From Kribbella capetownensis (GTDB lineage: Bacteria > Actinomycetota > Actinomycetes > Propionibacteriales > Kribbellaceae), in the NCBI RefSeq assembly GCF_004331485.1, contig NZ_SJKD01000001.1, positions 1,922,001-1,986,000 of the forward strand: a DNA stretch of 64,000 nt, written 5' to 3'. Below are positions 43,934-52,096 of this stretch, in pieces. Position 1 is the stretch's first letter. Each line of letters starts with the position of its first letter. The position numbers and the translations under genes were made by a program. The notes below the pieces were generated by a model. That model was not told where the DNA came from. It did not search any database and worked only from the letters and a program-made list of their open reading frames with translations.

Positions 43934-44794
43934 TCAGCTGCGGGTGAAGCGGAGCGGGTGGTCGGCGGTTTGGATGGTCCAGCCGTTGTCATGCTCGGCA
44001 AGCACAGTGCCTGGCGCACCAGCCGACGGTCCATCAACGGGATCGGTACGGCTGATCACGTGAGTGGTGTCGCCGACGCGGATCTGGGCCTGGGGCGAGG
44101 TGACGTTGAGGGCGGCGGCCTTGCGGCGGATCTCGGCGGCAGGTACGGCGAGGTCGAGAAGCTTCTCCTCCTCGGTGAAGAACGGCGCCTCGCTGGCCCG
44201 GGCCGGATCCTGATCCTCGCCGGCTTCTCCGGCAACCAGCCGCGGAACGGCTTCGTCCAGGCACTCGCTGAGCAGCTCGTACCAGGACTGCATGAGTCCG
44301 CTCCCATTCAAATCCGCAGGCAGCGGCGCGATCCGCTGCGCCAGGATGGCTCCAGTGTCGAACTCAGCCGCAGTCCGATGCACGCTCGCCGCGACACGCT
44401 CGTCGCCTTCGTAGATCAGCCGCGACGGGTTCGGTCCACGGCCTTCGGGTAGCGGTGACGGGTGACAGTTGATCGCGCCGTACTTCGGGATCTGCAGGAT
44501 CTCGGCCGGGATCAGTCGCGGGAACGCCGCTGAGATGACCACGTCCGGCCGCAACGCCTCGACGACCGGTGCGGCGACCGTCCGCAGCTTGCCGGTGATC
44601 AGCACATCCGTCCGCTCGGGCAGATCCACCACGAACGGGTTCGCGCCCTCGTCGTACCGGCTGCCCGAGGTCAGGGGCAGCGTGACGACCAGGACGATCT
44701 CGTGCCCGTTCCGGGCGGCGAAGTCGTGCAGCACCCGGAAGCCGGGCATGAAGGCATTCAGGCAGACGATGCGCAGCGGGTCCGGACGACTCAT
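43934..44794 (-). CDS. Formyltransferase-family protein
   Basis: 286 residues. The fold and the motif NCHPSPLPEGRGPNPS (about residues 108-123) match the formyl-THF-dependent transferases (Fmt, ArnA and sugar N-formyltransferases); the catalytic Asn and His are present, and an FDTG motif follows. A C-terminal subdomain resembles that of Fmt. Since core Fmt is normally encoded beside def or rsm genes, this is probably a second formyltransferase with another acceptor. One base separates it from the upstream oxidase gene. Confidence 0.82.
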   Translation of the reverse strand: MSRPDPLRIVCLNAFMPGFRVLHDFAARNGHEIVLVVTLPLTSGSRYDEGANPFVVDLPERTDVLITGKLRTVAAPVVEALRPDVVISAAFPRLIPAEILQIPKYGAINCHPSPLPEGRGPNPSRLIYEGDERVAASVHRTAAEFDTGAILAQRIAPLPADLNGSGLMQSWYELLSECLDEAVPRLVAGEAGEDQDPARASEAPFFTEEEKLLDLAVPAAEIRRKAAALNVTSPQAQIRVGDTTHVISRTDPVDGPSAGAPGTVLAEHDNGWTIQTADHPLRFTRS

Positions 44795-44795
44795 G

Positions 44796-45869
44796 TCAGC
44801 TCCTCCGTGCTCCGAGCAGCCCAGGCTCGCCTGGGATCACCAGATCCGGCGTGAGATCGCCAGGCCGTGCACAGCCGCTGAGACGAAGAGTGTGGCTCAG
44901 TTCGTCGCCCAAGTCGGTGAGCAACCGGGTCACACCGGTCGAGCCTCCGACTGTGAGCGCCCACAGGGCCGGGCGACCGACGAAGACTGCTCGGGCGCCC
45001 AGGGCGAGCGCAGCCAGGATGTGTTCGCCTCGGCGGATGCCGCCGTCGACGTAGACCTCGGTGCTCGTGCCGGCGAGCGCCTCCGCGACCTCGGGCAGCG
45101 CTTGTGCGGTGGCGATGGAGCCGTCGAGCTGGCGGCCGCCGTGGTTGGACACGATCACAGCCGCCGCACCCGCGTCCGCACAGCGCTTGGCGTCGTCACC
45201 GCGCAGTACACCCTTCACGACCACGGGCAGCCCCGTGCGGTCGGCGATCCAGCCGATCACGTCAGGGCTGAGGTCGTCGGCTTTGTCCAGGTCGTCGTCG
45301 GACCACTCGCCCTCGGGTAGGTTCTTCAGCCACTGGCCAGGCTGAGCCAGCTCCCACACCGTCTGTCCGTCGTCCTCCTTCCGGCCCACCACTGGCGTGT
45401 CGACGGTGAGCACGATCGCCCTCGCGCCACCGGGGACCGCGGCGTCCAGCATCCGCTCGGTGATGGTGCGGTTCCGCACGACGTAGATCTGCAGCCACCA
45501 CGGCACGCCGGTCTCCCCGAGGTCGGCGAACGACGTCCCCGCGTTGCTCGACACCCCGAGCACCGAGCCGGCCGCTCCGACGCCGGTCGCCATCGCGATC
45601 TCACCGTCGGGGTCAGCCATCCGCTGCATGGTCGACGGCGCCACCAGCACCGGGGCGTTCACCGGCGTACCGAGGACTGTGGTGCTCATGTCGATGGTGG
45701 ACACGTCGCGCAGCACGCGGGGACGGAACCGGTACGACGCCCAGGCCGCGGTGGCCTCGCCGACGCTCGTCCCGCCGGCGGAACCCTGCCGGTAATAGCG
45801 GTGCACGGCCTCGGGCAGCTTCTCGGCGGCCGCCGCTTCCAACGTGTCGATCCATCGCATGCGCCCCAT
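44796..45869 (-). CDS. FMN-dependent alpha-hydroxy-acid oxidase/dehydrogenase
   Basis: 357 residues. The (S)-alpha-hydroxy-acid oxidase signature SNHGGRQLDG (about residues 250-259) carries the catalytic His, VLTVDTPVVGRKEDD and VVVKGVLRGDDA give the other FMN contacts, and VDGGIRRGEHIL/VGRPALWAL follow. Lactate, glycolate and mandelate enzymes share this pattern. ATG 45869 is chosen; ATG 45860 is possible. It is the first gene of a pair with the formyltransferase, divergent from the poly-cysteine leader unit. Confidence 0.87.
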   Translation of the reverse strand: MGRMRWIDTLEAAAAEKLPEAVHRYYRQGSAGGTSVGEATAAWASYRFRPRVLRDVSTIDMSTTVLGTPVNAPVLVAPSTMQRMADPDGEIAMATGVGAAGSVLGVSSNAGTSFADLGETGVPWWLQIYVVRNRTITERMLDAAVPGGARAIVLTVDTPVVGRKEDDGQTVWELAQPGQWLKNLPEGEWSDDDLDKADDLSPDVIGWIADRTGLPVVVKGVLRGDDAKRCADAGAAAVIVSNHGGRQLDGSIATAQALPEVAEALAGTSTEVYVDGGIRRGEHILAALALGARAVFVGRPALWALTVGGSTGVTRLLTDLGDELSHTLRLSGCARPGDLTPDLVIPGEPGLLGARRS

Positions 45870-46010
45870 CGTTGCACCTGGACAGTCGAGCCGGCCCGGT
45901 CTCGGCCCGACTTTGAGCACGGGTCGACCAGCTGAGCGCGCTTCGGATGGTTGATCGGTGCACAGAGTCGGTCGGTTGGTGACCTAGGCGGCAGGGGTGG
46001 TGCGCCTGGG

Positions 46011-46047
46011 CGGAAACAAAATGCCTCCTGACGGCAAAGAGTTTCCG
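46011..46047. promoter_or_regulatory. 37-bp nested palindrome upstream of the leader-peptide promoter
   Basis: Outer arms CGGAAAC (46011-46017) and GTTTCCG (46041-46047) are perfect; an inner TGCC-N7-GGCA is centred on the same point. It lies 37 bp upstream of the -10 element at 46084, a suitable position for an activator or repressor. It is AT-richer than its surroundings. Confidence 0.5.
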
Positions 46048-46083
46048 AGAAGGGGACCGGCGAGGGGTGGGCGCGCGCGTGGG

Positions 46084-46089
46084 TACACT
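46084..46089 (+). promoter_or_regulatory. -10 element for a leaderless transcript
   Basis: TACACT ends 7 bp before the ATG at 46097, so transcription should begin at or next to that ATG. No recognisable -35 was found. Confidence 0.6.
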
Positions 46090-46096
46090 GGTTGGC

Positions 46097-46180
46097 ATGA
46101 CGCAGTACGGACGGCGATTTCTGCGCCCCGGCCGGCACGACGGTGCCGACGGGGTGAGCTGCTGCTGCGCTCTCTCCTGA
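46097..46180 (+). CDS. Leaderless poly-cysteine leader peptide (27 residues)
   Basis: Begins MTQYGRRFLRPG and ends GVSCCCALS, with three consecutive TGC codons at residues 22-24, followed by TGA at 46178. The -10 element 7 bp upstream and the absence of a ribosome site indicate a leaderless message. Leaderless short frames with runs of Cys codons near the end are known in mycobacteria as cysteine-responsive attenuators, where slow decoding of Cys codons opens the downstream gene. The 60 bases between this stop and the next gene contain a GC-rich potential hairpin (GACCGGGG / CCCCCGTC, imperfect) before the ribosome site GGAGAG. Function is inferred by analogy. Confidence 0.65.
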   Translation: MTQYGRRFLRPGRHDGADGVSCCCALS

Positions 46181-46240
46181 GGTGACCGCGGCCGACCGGG
46201 GTGTCCCCCCCGTCGAGACCGTCATCCTGGAGAGAAACCC

Positions 46241-47359
46241 ATGTCTGTACTCACTTCTGAAGAACTGCACGCTGCCCTGTCCCTGCGCGACCTGACCGAT
46301 CCGGCCCAGGGACCGCACGCCGTCCAACTGGTCGTCGACTCGCTCCGTACGGCGCTGGGCGCGGCCTGGCCGTACACGGAGATCTGGACCAGACGCGACC
46401 ATCCGGTGGTCAGCCTGGCCGACAACTACGACAACCTCGGGTACGCCGGTGACGCGGTGACCCGGGAAGCCCGCTACACCCGCTACGCGTCGGAGACCGA
46501 GGTACTGCGAAGTCACACGTCGGCGATGATCCCGCCGGCACTGCGTGAACTCGCCGAGTCCGAGGCGTCCGACGTACTGATGGTGTGCGCTGGCATCTGT
46601 TACCGCCGTGATTCGGTGGACTGGCAGCACACCGGTACGCCGCATCAGCTCGACCTCTGGCGGATCAGCCGGAACGTGACGCTCGGAGAGCCCGAGCTGG
46701 AAGAGATGATTGCCCGTCTGGTCGACACGGTCCTGCCCGGGCAGACGTACCGCACTGTGCCGGCGGTGCACCCCTACACGATCCATGGCCGTCAGATCGA
46801 CGTACTGCTGGACGATCAGTGGATCGAGATCGGTGAGTGCGGGGTGGCTGCTCCGCATGTCCTCCGCCAGGCCGGACTGGACGAGCGCTGGACCGGACTG
46901 GCGATGGGGCCGGGGCTCGACCGCTTGCTGATGCTCCGCAAGGGCATCCGCGACATCCGGCTGCTCAGGTCGACCGATCCCCGTGTGGCCGGGCAGATGC
47001 TGGACCTGGCGCCGTACAAGCCGGTGTCGTCCATGCCGCCGGTACGTCGCGACCTGTCTGTGGTCGTGGACGCAGCTGCCGACGTGTCACCGGAGGTGGT
47101 CGGCGACAAGGTCCGCGACGCGCTCGGACCGGACGCGGACGCTGCGGAGTCACTGGATGTCCTCGGGGAGACGGCGTACGACGACCTGCCGCCAGCGGCT
47201 CGCGAGCGGCTGCAACTGACGCCAGGTCAGCGGAATCTGCTGGTCAGACTGGTCCTCCGGCCGGTGGACCGCACGCTGACCGATGCCGAGGCCAACGTCC
47301 TGCGCGACAAGGTCTACCGGGCGCTGCACGAGGGGTCGGTCCTGGAGCTGATCGGTTAG
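46241..47359 (+). CDS. Single-chain phenylalanyl-tRNA-synthetase-like protein (PheS core plus FDX-ACB domain)
   Basis: 372 residues combining two parts that are normally separate in bacteria. The first is a class II aminoacyl-tRNA synthetase core of the PheS type: SHTSAMIPPAL, CYRRDSVDWQHTGTPHQLDLW for motif 2 and WTGLAMGPGLDRLLMLRKGIRDIRLL for motif 3. The second is a C-terminal FDX-ACB anticodon-binding domain (PPVRRDLSVVVDAAADVSP ... RTLTDAEANVLRDKVYRALH) usually found at the end of PheT. The layout resembles monomeric mitochondrial PheRS. GGAGAG precedes the ATG. It stands alone behind a poly-Cys leader, so a role linked to cysteine supply is possible. Substrate unknown. Confidence 0.75.
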   Translation: MSVLTSEELHAALSLRDLTDPAQGPHAVQLVVDSLRTALGAAWPYTEIWTRRDHPVVSLADNYDNLGYAGDAVTREARYTRYASETEVLRSHTSAMIPPALRELAESEASDVLMVCAGICYRRDSVDWQHTGTPHQLDLWRISRNVTLGEPELEEMIARLVDTVLPGQTYRTVPAVHPYTIHGRQIDVLLDDQWIEIGECGVAAPHVLRQAGLDERWTGLAMGPGLDRLLMLRKGIRDIRLLRSTDPRVAGQMLDLAPYKPVSSMPPVRRDLSVVVDAAADVSPEVVGDKVRDALGPDADAAESLDVLGETAYDDLPPAARERLQLTPGQRNLLVRLVLRPVDRTLTDAEANVLRDKVYRALHEGSVLELIG

Positions 47360-47397
47360 CTCCGCCGGACTACGCACTAACTACGGGAGCATCACCG

Positions 47398-48033
47398 TCA
47401 ACTGATGGCAGCGCAGAAGGTCTGCGCCTTGGCGGTGATCGTCTCCCAGTTCGAGGCGGCCACATCGGCGGGCGACACCACATCGGTGCCGGCGCTGACA
47501 GCCAGGGCGCCGGCGGTCAGGTAGTCGCGGGCGTTGCCGGCGTTGATCCCGCCGGACGGGACCAGCGGTACGCCGGGGAACGGGCCGTTGAGGTCCTTGA
47601 AGTACTTCGGCCCCAGCTGATGCGCCGGGAAGATCTTCACCGCGTCCGAGCCCAGAGCCAGCGCCGTCATCACCTCCGACGGCGTGAAGGCTCCGAGAAT
47701 CACCGGGATCCCCGCGGACCGCGCAGCCTCGGCGATCGCAGCGGCGTCCGGACCCTGGCCAGGAGTGACCAGGAACTGCGCACCGGCGTCGATCGCCCGC
47801 TTGGCCTGGGCGCCGGTCTGGACAGTGCCGGCCCCGACCACCGCACCGGTCTCGGACGCAGTCGAGGCGGCGCGTTCGAGGTGCCGGGGGAGATCCGGGG
47901 TGGTGTACGTCAGCTCCACCACATGGATGCCGCCGGCAACCAGTGCGGCGCACAGATCGCGGGCATCGGCGATCTCCGGCGCCCGGACCACAGTCAGCAC
48001 CCGGTCCGCGCGCAGCAAGTCCAGCGTGTTCAT
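47398..48033 (-). CDS. eda: 2-keto-3-deoxy-6-phosphogluconate (KDPG) aldolase family protein
   Basis: 211 residues, a class I aldolase barrel. Schiff-base Lys133 in AVKIFPA, Glu40 in VVELTYTTPD and the phosphate-binding loop PSGGINAGN are present. It cleaves KDPG to pyruvate and glyceraldehyde-3-phosphate. It is the last gene of the minus-strand operon and overlaps the D-aminoacylase-like stop by one base. With the ketodeoxygluconate kinase across the divergent promoter it completes a lower Entner-Doudoroff-type route. Confidence 0.88.
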   Translation of the reverse strand: MNTLDLLRADRVLTVVRAPEIADARDLCAALVAGGIHVVELTYTTPDLPRHLERAASTASETGAVVGAGTVQTGAQAKRAIDAGAQFLVTPGQGPDAAAIAEAARSAGIPVILGAFTPSEVMTALALGSDAVKIFPAHQLGPKYFKDLNGPFPGVPLVPSGGINAGNARDYLTAGALAVSAGTDVVSPADVAASNWETITAKAQTFCAAIS

Positions 48034-49634
48034 CAGATTCCTCTCGCAGTCGGAGTACGGCGGATCGCGCCGCCAGGCAGAGCGTCGGTACGTTGACCGC
48101 CGTCGATCACGGGGACGCCGTTGACCAGGACGTACGGGATACCCACGGCCTGCTGCCGCGGCTCCTCGAAGGTCGCGGTGTCGCGGACCGTCGCCGGATC
48201 GAACAGCACCAGGTCGGCGACGTACCCCTCCCGGACCAGACCACGGTCGGTCAGCCGCAGCCGCCGGGCCGGGCGGCCGGTGAGGTGGTGGATGCAGTCG
48301 GCCAGCTCGAGTACGCCGAGCTCACGGACGTACCGGCCGAGGTAGCGCGGGAACGTCCCCCACGACCGCGGATGCGGTTTGCCGCCGACCAGGATCCCGT
48401 CCGACCCGCCGGTGTGGCTCGCGTGCCGCATGATCGTCCGGACGTTCTCCTCGTGCCCGACGTGCTGCAGGATCGACGTCGCCATGTTGTCCTCGACCAG
48501 CAGGTCGAAGAAGACGTCCGCCGGCGCCCGGCCGTTCCCGGCCGCGAGCGCCGCGACGGTGTTGCCGATGGCACCGGTCAGCGCCGGGTTGCGTACGCCG
48601 CCGATCTCGATGGTGTTCCAGTCGGTCACACAGCCGTGGCAGCCGTCCGACCCGACCTGCTCCATCTCGACAGCGATCCGGGCTCGCTGCTCCGGATCCT
48701 TCAGCCGCGCCAGTTGCGCGTCCGGCCCACCCTCGGCGGTCCAGCTCGGCAGGATCGCGCCCAAGGTCGTTGACCCAGGCAAGTACGGGTAGGTGTCCGT
48801 GGTGACGTCGATGCCGTCCGCGAGCGCCTTGTCGATCATCGCGACGAGCTCGGCGCCGCGACCGCGGTTGGGCTCGAAGTTCATCACCGCGTGAGTCAGG
48901 TGCAACGCGCATCCGGACCGGCGGGCCACCTCGACCATCTCGCCGTACGCGTCCAGTGCGTTCTTGCCGTACGACCGCTGGTGCGGACCGTAGTAGCCGC
49001 CGTACTGCGCGACGACGCCACACAGCTCGACCAGCTCGTCGGTGGTCGCGAACATGCCCGGTGTGTAGGTGAGACCGCTGCTCATCCCGACCGCGCCTTG
49101 CTCCAGGCCCTCGGCCAGCAGCCGCTTCATCTCGTCCAGCTCGGCACGGGTCGCCGGGCGGTTCTCGGTGCCGACGACCATCATCCGCAACGTGCCCTGC
49201 GGGATCAGGTACGCCGCGTTGCACGCGATGCCCTGGTCGAGCCGGTCGAGGTACCCGGCAACCGTGGACCAGCTGAAGTCGAAGTCGTCGGGTTCGCCGT
49301 TCCAGCCGGCGATCTGGCGCCGGACCGCGGACCGGGTCGGATCGTCGATCGGCGCGAACGACAGCCCGTCCTGACCGAGGACCTCCAAGGTGACGCCCTG
49401 GCTCACCTTCGCCGTGTGGTCCGGGGTGGCCAGGATCTGCAGGTCGGAGTGCGCGTGCATGTCGATGAACCCGGGCGACAGCGCCAGGCCGGCCGCGTCG
49501 ACCGTCCGCCGCGCCCACGGCAGGTCGTTGCCGATGGCCACGATCCGGCCGGCGTCGACCGCCACATCCGCCCGTACGCCGCGAGCACCGGACCCGTCCA
49601 GCACCAACGCGCCGGAGATCAGCAGGTCCGCCAT
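48033..49634 (-). CDS. N-acyl-D-amino-acid deacylase-like amidohydrolase
   Basis: 533 residues with the D-aminoacylase layout: a beta-sandwich start, the metal motif DMHAHSD (His60, His62), a central barrel and C-terminal SHTGGSDG. In classical D-aminoacylases the metal-bridging Cys lies in GNCGFS; here the same place reads GQDGLS, with Asp89. This substitution suggests a substrate other than a normal N-acyl-D-amino acid. In context, removal of the acetyl group from an N-acetylated amino sugar acid such as N-acetylglucosaminate is the best proposal (inference). It follows the D-serine-dehydratase-like gene by 1 bp. Confidence 0.82.
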   Translation of the reverse strand: MADLLISGALVLDGSGARGVRADVAVDAGRIVAIGNDLPWARRTVDAAGLALSPGFIDMHAHSDLQILATPDHTAKVSQGVTLEVLGQDGLSFAPIDDPTRSAVRRQIAGWNGEPDDFDFSWSTVAGYLDRLDQGIACNAAYLIPQGTLRMMVVGTENRPATRAELDEMKRLLAEGLEQGAVGMSSGLTYTPGMFATTDELVELCGVVAQYGGYYGPHQRSYGKNALDAYGEMVEVARRSGCALHLTHAVMNFEPNRGRGAELVAMIDKALADGIDVTTDTYPYLPGSTTLGAILPSWTAEGGPDAQLARLKDPEQRARIAVEMEQVGSDGCHGCVTDWNTIEIGGVRNPALTGAIGNTVAALAAGNGRAPADVFFDLLVEDNMATSILQHVGHEENVRTIMRHASHTGGSDGILVGGKPHPRSWGTFPRYLGRYVRELGVLELADCIHHLTGRPARRLRLTDRGLVREGYVADLVLFDPATVRDTATFEEPRQQAVGIPYVLVNGVPVIDGGQRTDALPGGAIRRTPTARGI

Positions 49635-49635
49635 G

Positions 49636-50940
49636 TCAGAAGAAGGTCCTGACCAGATCGACGACGACGGGATCGGCCGCGTCCGGATCGTCCACGACCG
49701 GAATCAGTCCCCACTTGTCGAACGCCGTACACGGATGCGACAACCCGACCCGCAGCTCGTCGCCGATCACCACCGGTACGTCGGTGAAGTGCAGGAACCC
49801 ATGCTGGTCGTTGAGCTTGGTGACCGTCATCCCAGTGGCCGGCAGCACCGGCTCACCGTCGGAGCGCGGCCGGATCAGCTGTGGCTCCGGCATGTCCTGG
49901 TCGAACGGCAGGTCGCGCTTGCCGGCGTCGAAGATCGCCAGCCCCGGCTCGGGCTGGGACGTGATCCGGACCCACGCATGCATCGCCGACACCAGCCGCT
50001 CGCCGTCCGTGCGCGGGTTCTCGCCGAGCGGAGAGACGCGGCGATAGAGCCCGTCGTCGTGGGTGATGTACGCACCGGACCGCAGTACTACGCGTGCTCC
50101 GTCAGCACCGAGTGGCCCGAGCACCTCGGCCACCAGCTCGAAGTACTGACTGCCACCGGCGCTGACCACCGGCGTGATGTCCGCGTCGTACAGACTCTTC
50201 AAGCGGTGGTGGATCCCAGCAAACTCGCTGAGGTACGCCCGCACTCCCGCGAGACCGGCCTCGTCGACGCCATGCCCGACGGCGCCCTCGTAACCGGCGA
50301 CTCCGGCCAGCCGCAGCGTGGACGCCGCCGCGATCGCCTCACCGACGGCCACCGCCGTCTCGGCATCCCTCGCGCCGGTCCGGCCGTCGAGTCCACCGAT
50401 CTCCACGAGTACGTCGAGTCGCCGCGCGTCCGGACCGACGTACGCCGACCGGGCCGCCTCCATGATCTCCACGGTCCGCACCGAGTCGGCCCAGCACAGC
50501 ACCTCGAACTCCGGGTCCCGGGCGAGCTCGTCCGCGATCCAGCGCAGCTGCAGCGGGGAGATCACCGCGTTCGCGATCAGCACCCGGCGGACGCCGTACG
50601 CGCGGGCGACGCCGAGCTGGAAGACGTTCGCGAGCGTGATCGCCCACGAGCCGGCGTCGAGCTGCATCGCCCAGAGCGCCGGAGCCATCGTGGTCTTGCC
50701 GTGCGGCGCGAGGTCGAGTCCGTGGTGGGCGGACCAGCGGGCGAGGGTGTCGACGTTGTGGCGCAGACCGGGCGCGGACAGCGTCATCACCGGAGTGGGC
50801 AGCTGGGACAGCCGGGGCTTGTCGGCCAGCACCTCCGCGACGGTCCGGCCCCAGAACGCGGGCGGTAGGGCCTTGTCCCGCCAGCTCACGGGCTGGTCGG
50901 CGAGGGCGGCGATGGCGTCGGCATCGTAGGCGGCTGGCAT
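49636..50940 (-). CDS. D-serine-dehydratase-like (alanine racemase N-domain) deaminase
   Basis: 434 residues. The fold-type III PLP lysine is Lys82 in LAPHGKTTMAP, and a C-terminal zinc-type motif SHPC (about residue 410) is typical of the D-serine dehydratase / D-threonine aldolase family. It should remove ammonia from a D-configured 2-amino-3-hydroxy acid. D-glucosaminate has that arrangement, and ammonia loss from it gives 2-keto-3-deoxygluconate, the substrate of the kinase encoded next door. GGGAG precedes ATG 50940. It is the first gene of the minus-strand operon, controlled from the 145-bp region with the IclR-type palindrome. Confidence 0.83.
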   Translation of the reverse strand: MPAAYDADAIAALADQPVSWRDKALPPAFWGRTVAEVLADKPRLSQLPTPVMTLSAPGLRHNVDTLARWSAHHGLDLAPHGKTTMAPALWAMQLDAGSWAITLANVFQLGVARAYGVRRVLIANAVISPLQLRWIADELARDPEFEVLCWADSVRTVEIMEAARSAYVGPDARRLDVLVEIGGLDGRTGARDAETAVAVGEAIAAASTLRLAGVAGYEGAVGHGVDEAGLAGVRAYLSEFAGIHHRLKSLYDADITPVVSAGGSQYFELVAEVLGPLGADGARVVLRSGAYITHDDGLYRRVSPLGENPRTDGERLVSAMHAWVRITSQPEPGLAIFDAGKRDLPFDQDMPEPQLIRPRSDGEPVLPATGMTVTKLNDQHGFLHFTDVPVVIGDELRVGLSHPCTAFDKWGLIPVVDDPDAADPVVVDLVRTFF

Positions 50941-50967
50941 CTGCTCCCCTGATGGTGGTCGATATTG

Positions 50968-50997
50968 CAGAATGCGCAACGATGATTGCGCATTCTG
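50968..50997. promoter_or_regulatory. 30-bp perfect palindrome, probable IclR operator for both divergent operons
   Basis: CAGAATGCGCAA-N6-TTGCGCATTCTG, perfect 12-bp arms, midway between the divergent operons (starts 50940 and 51086). The right arm supplies TTGCGC (50986-50991), a possible -35 for the kinase operon with TAGCAT at 51010-51015 as -10 (18-bp spacing). A bound regulator would thus cover the promoter. Confidence 0.7.
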
Positions 50998-51085
50998 ACG
51001 ATACGGTTGTAGCATCGCGCCGAAATCCGCGTCAACGACACGTGTCGCAGCTCCCATCCCATCACTCGCACCCCGAGGAGTGCCG

Positions 51086-52096
51086 ATGGCCGAACCGCTC
51101 CCTGAGACGGCTGCCGCCGCCGCGATCTGCATCGGCGAGGCGATGATCATGCTGGCGGGGGAGACCGGGGCACCGCTGGAAGACATCGAGACGTTCCGGC
51201 GGTCGGTGGGCGGGGCCGAGAGCAACGTCTCCGGCGGTCTCGCCGCGCTCGACATCCCGACCGCCTGGCTCTCGCGACTGGGCGACGACGGCTTCGGCCG
51301 GCATGTCCTGCGCGACCTGAAGGCGCGCGGTGTGGAGGTCGGTGGAGTCGAGATCGACCCCGACCGGCCGACCGCGATGTATGTGAAGGAGTCGCTGGGC
51401 GGCCGCTCGCGGATGCACTACTACCGGACCGGTTCGGCAGCCTCGGCCATGACTCCGGCGTTCCTGGACCGGCCGGCGGTCCGCGACCGGCTGGCACAGG
51501 CCAAGCTCGTGCACACGACCGGAATCACTGCAGCGATCTCCGACACGGCCGCACTGATGCTGGACACCCTGGCTGAGCAGCAGCACGACTTCACCCTGAG
51601 CGTCGACCTCAACTGGCGACCAGCGCTGTGGCGGGGCAAGGACCCGGCGCCACTGTGGCGGTTGCTGCGCGCGGCCGAGGTCGTACTGATCGGTGCTGAC
51701 GAGGCGCTGGTCTTCGCAGGCACCAAGGACCCCGGTGAGCTGCGTGAACTCCTCGGACCGCGGTCGACGCTGGTCCTGAAGGACGATGCGCACACCGCGC
51801 TGGTGCTGGAGCCGGACGGACGTCGTACTGAGGTCCCTGCCCTCACGGTCGAGGTCGTGGAGCCGGTTGGTGCGGGCGACGCGTTTGCTGCGGGCTTCTT
51901 GGCGGGGACGCTGCAAGGGTTGCCGATGGAGCAGCGGCTGCGGCTCGGACATCTGGGTGCTGCGGCGGTGTTGGCTGTGCCGGAGGACCACGCGGCTCCG
52001 TTGGACCCGGCCGTACGTCAGGCACTGCTCACCTCCTCCGACGAGGAGTGGGCCGTGACGCATGTCGGTCCGGCAGGTGTGAAGACGGCGGCATGA
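51086..52096 (+). CDS. kdgK: 2-keto-3-deoxygluconate kinase (PfkB family)
   Basis: 336 residues of the ribokinase/PfkB family. The start has CIGEAMIML, the substrate-lid GGAESNVSGGLAAL (about residues 38-51), and the catalytic Asp265 lies in PVGAGDAFAAGF. PfkB kinases of this type phosphorylate 2-keto-3-deoxygluconate to KDPG. GAGGAG lies five bases before ATG 51086. The stop overlaps the iclR start (ATGA). The aldolase for its product is encoded in the divergent operon. Confidence 0.83.
   Translation: MAEPLPETAAAAAICIGEAMIMLAGETGAPLEDIETFRRSVGGAESNVSGGLAALDIPTAWLSRLGDDGFGRHVLRDLKARGVEVGGVEIDPDRPTAMYVKESLGGRSRMHYYRTGSAASAMTPAFLDRPAVRDRLAQAKLVHTTGITAAISDTAALMLDTLAEQQHDFTLSVDLNWRPALWRGKDPAPLWRLLRAAEVVLIGADEALVFAGTKDPGELRELLGPRSTLVLKDDAHTALVLEPDGRRTEVPALTVEVVEPVGAGDAFAAGFLAGTLQGLPMEQRLRLGHLGAAAVLAVPEDHAAPLDPAVRQALLTSSDEEWAVTHVGPAGVKTAA

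Noticed and set aside
45997..46185. A 62-codon plus-strand frame overlapping the poly-Cys leader
   Set aside because: It would start upstream of the promoter at 46084 and has Arg/Gly shadow composition. The overlapping 27-codon frame at 46097 fits promoter spacing and has the Cys run.
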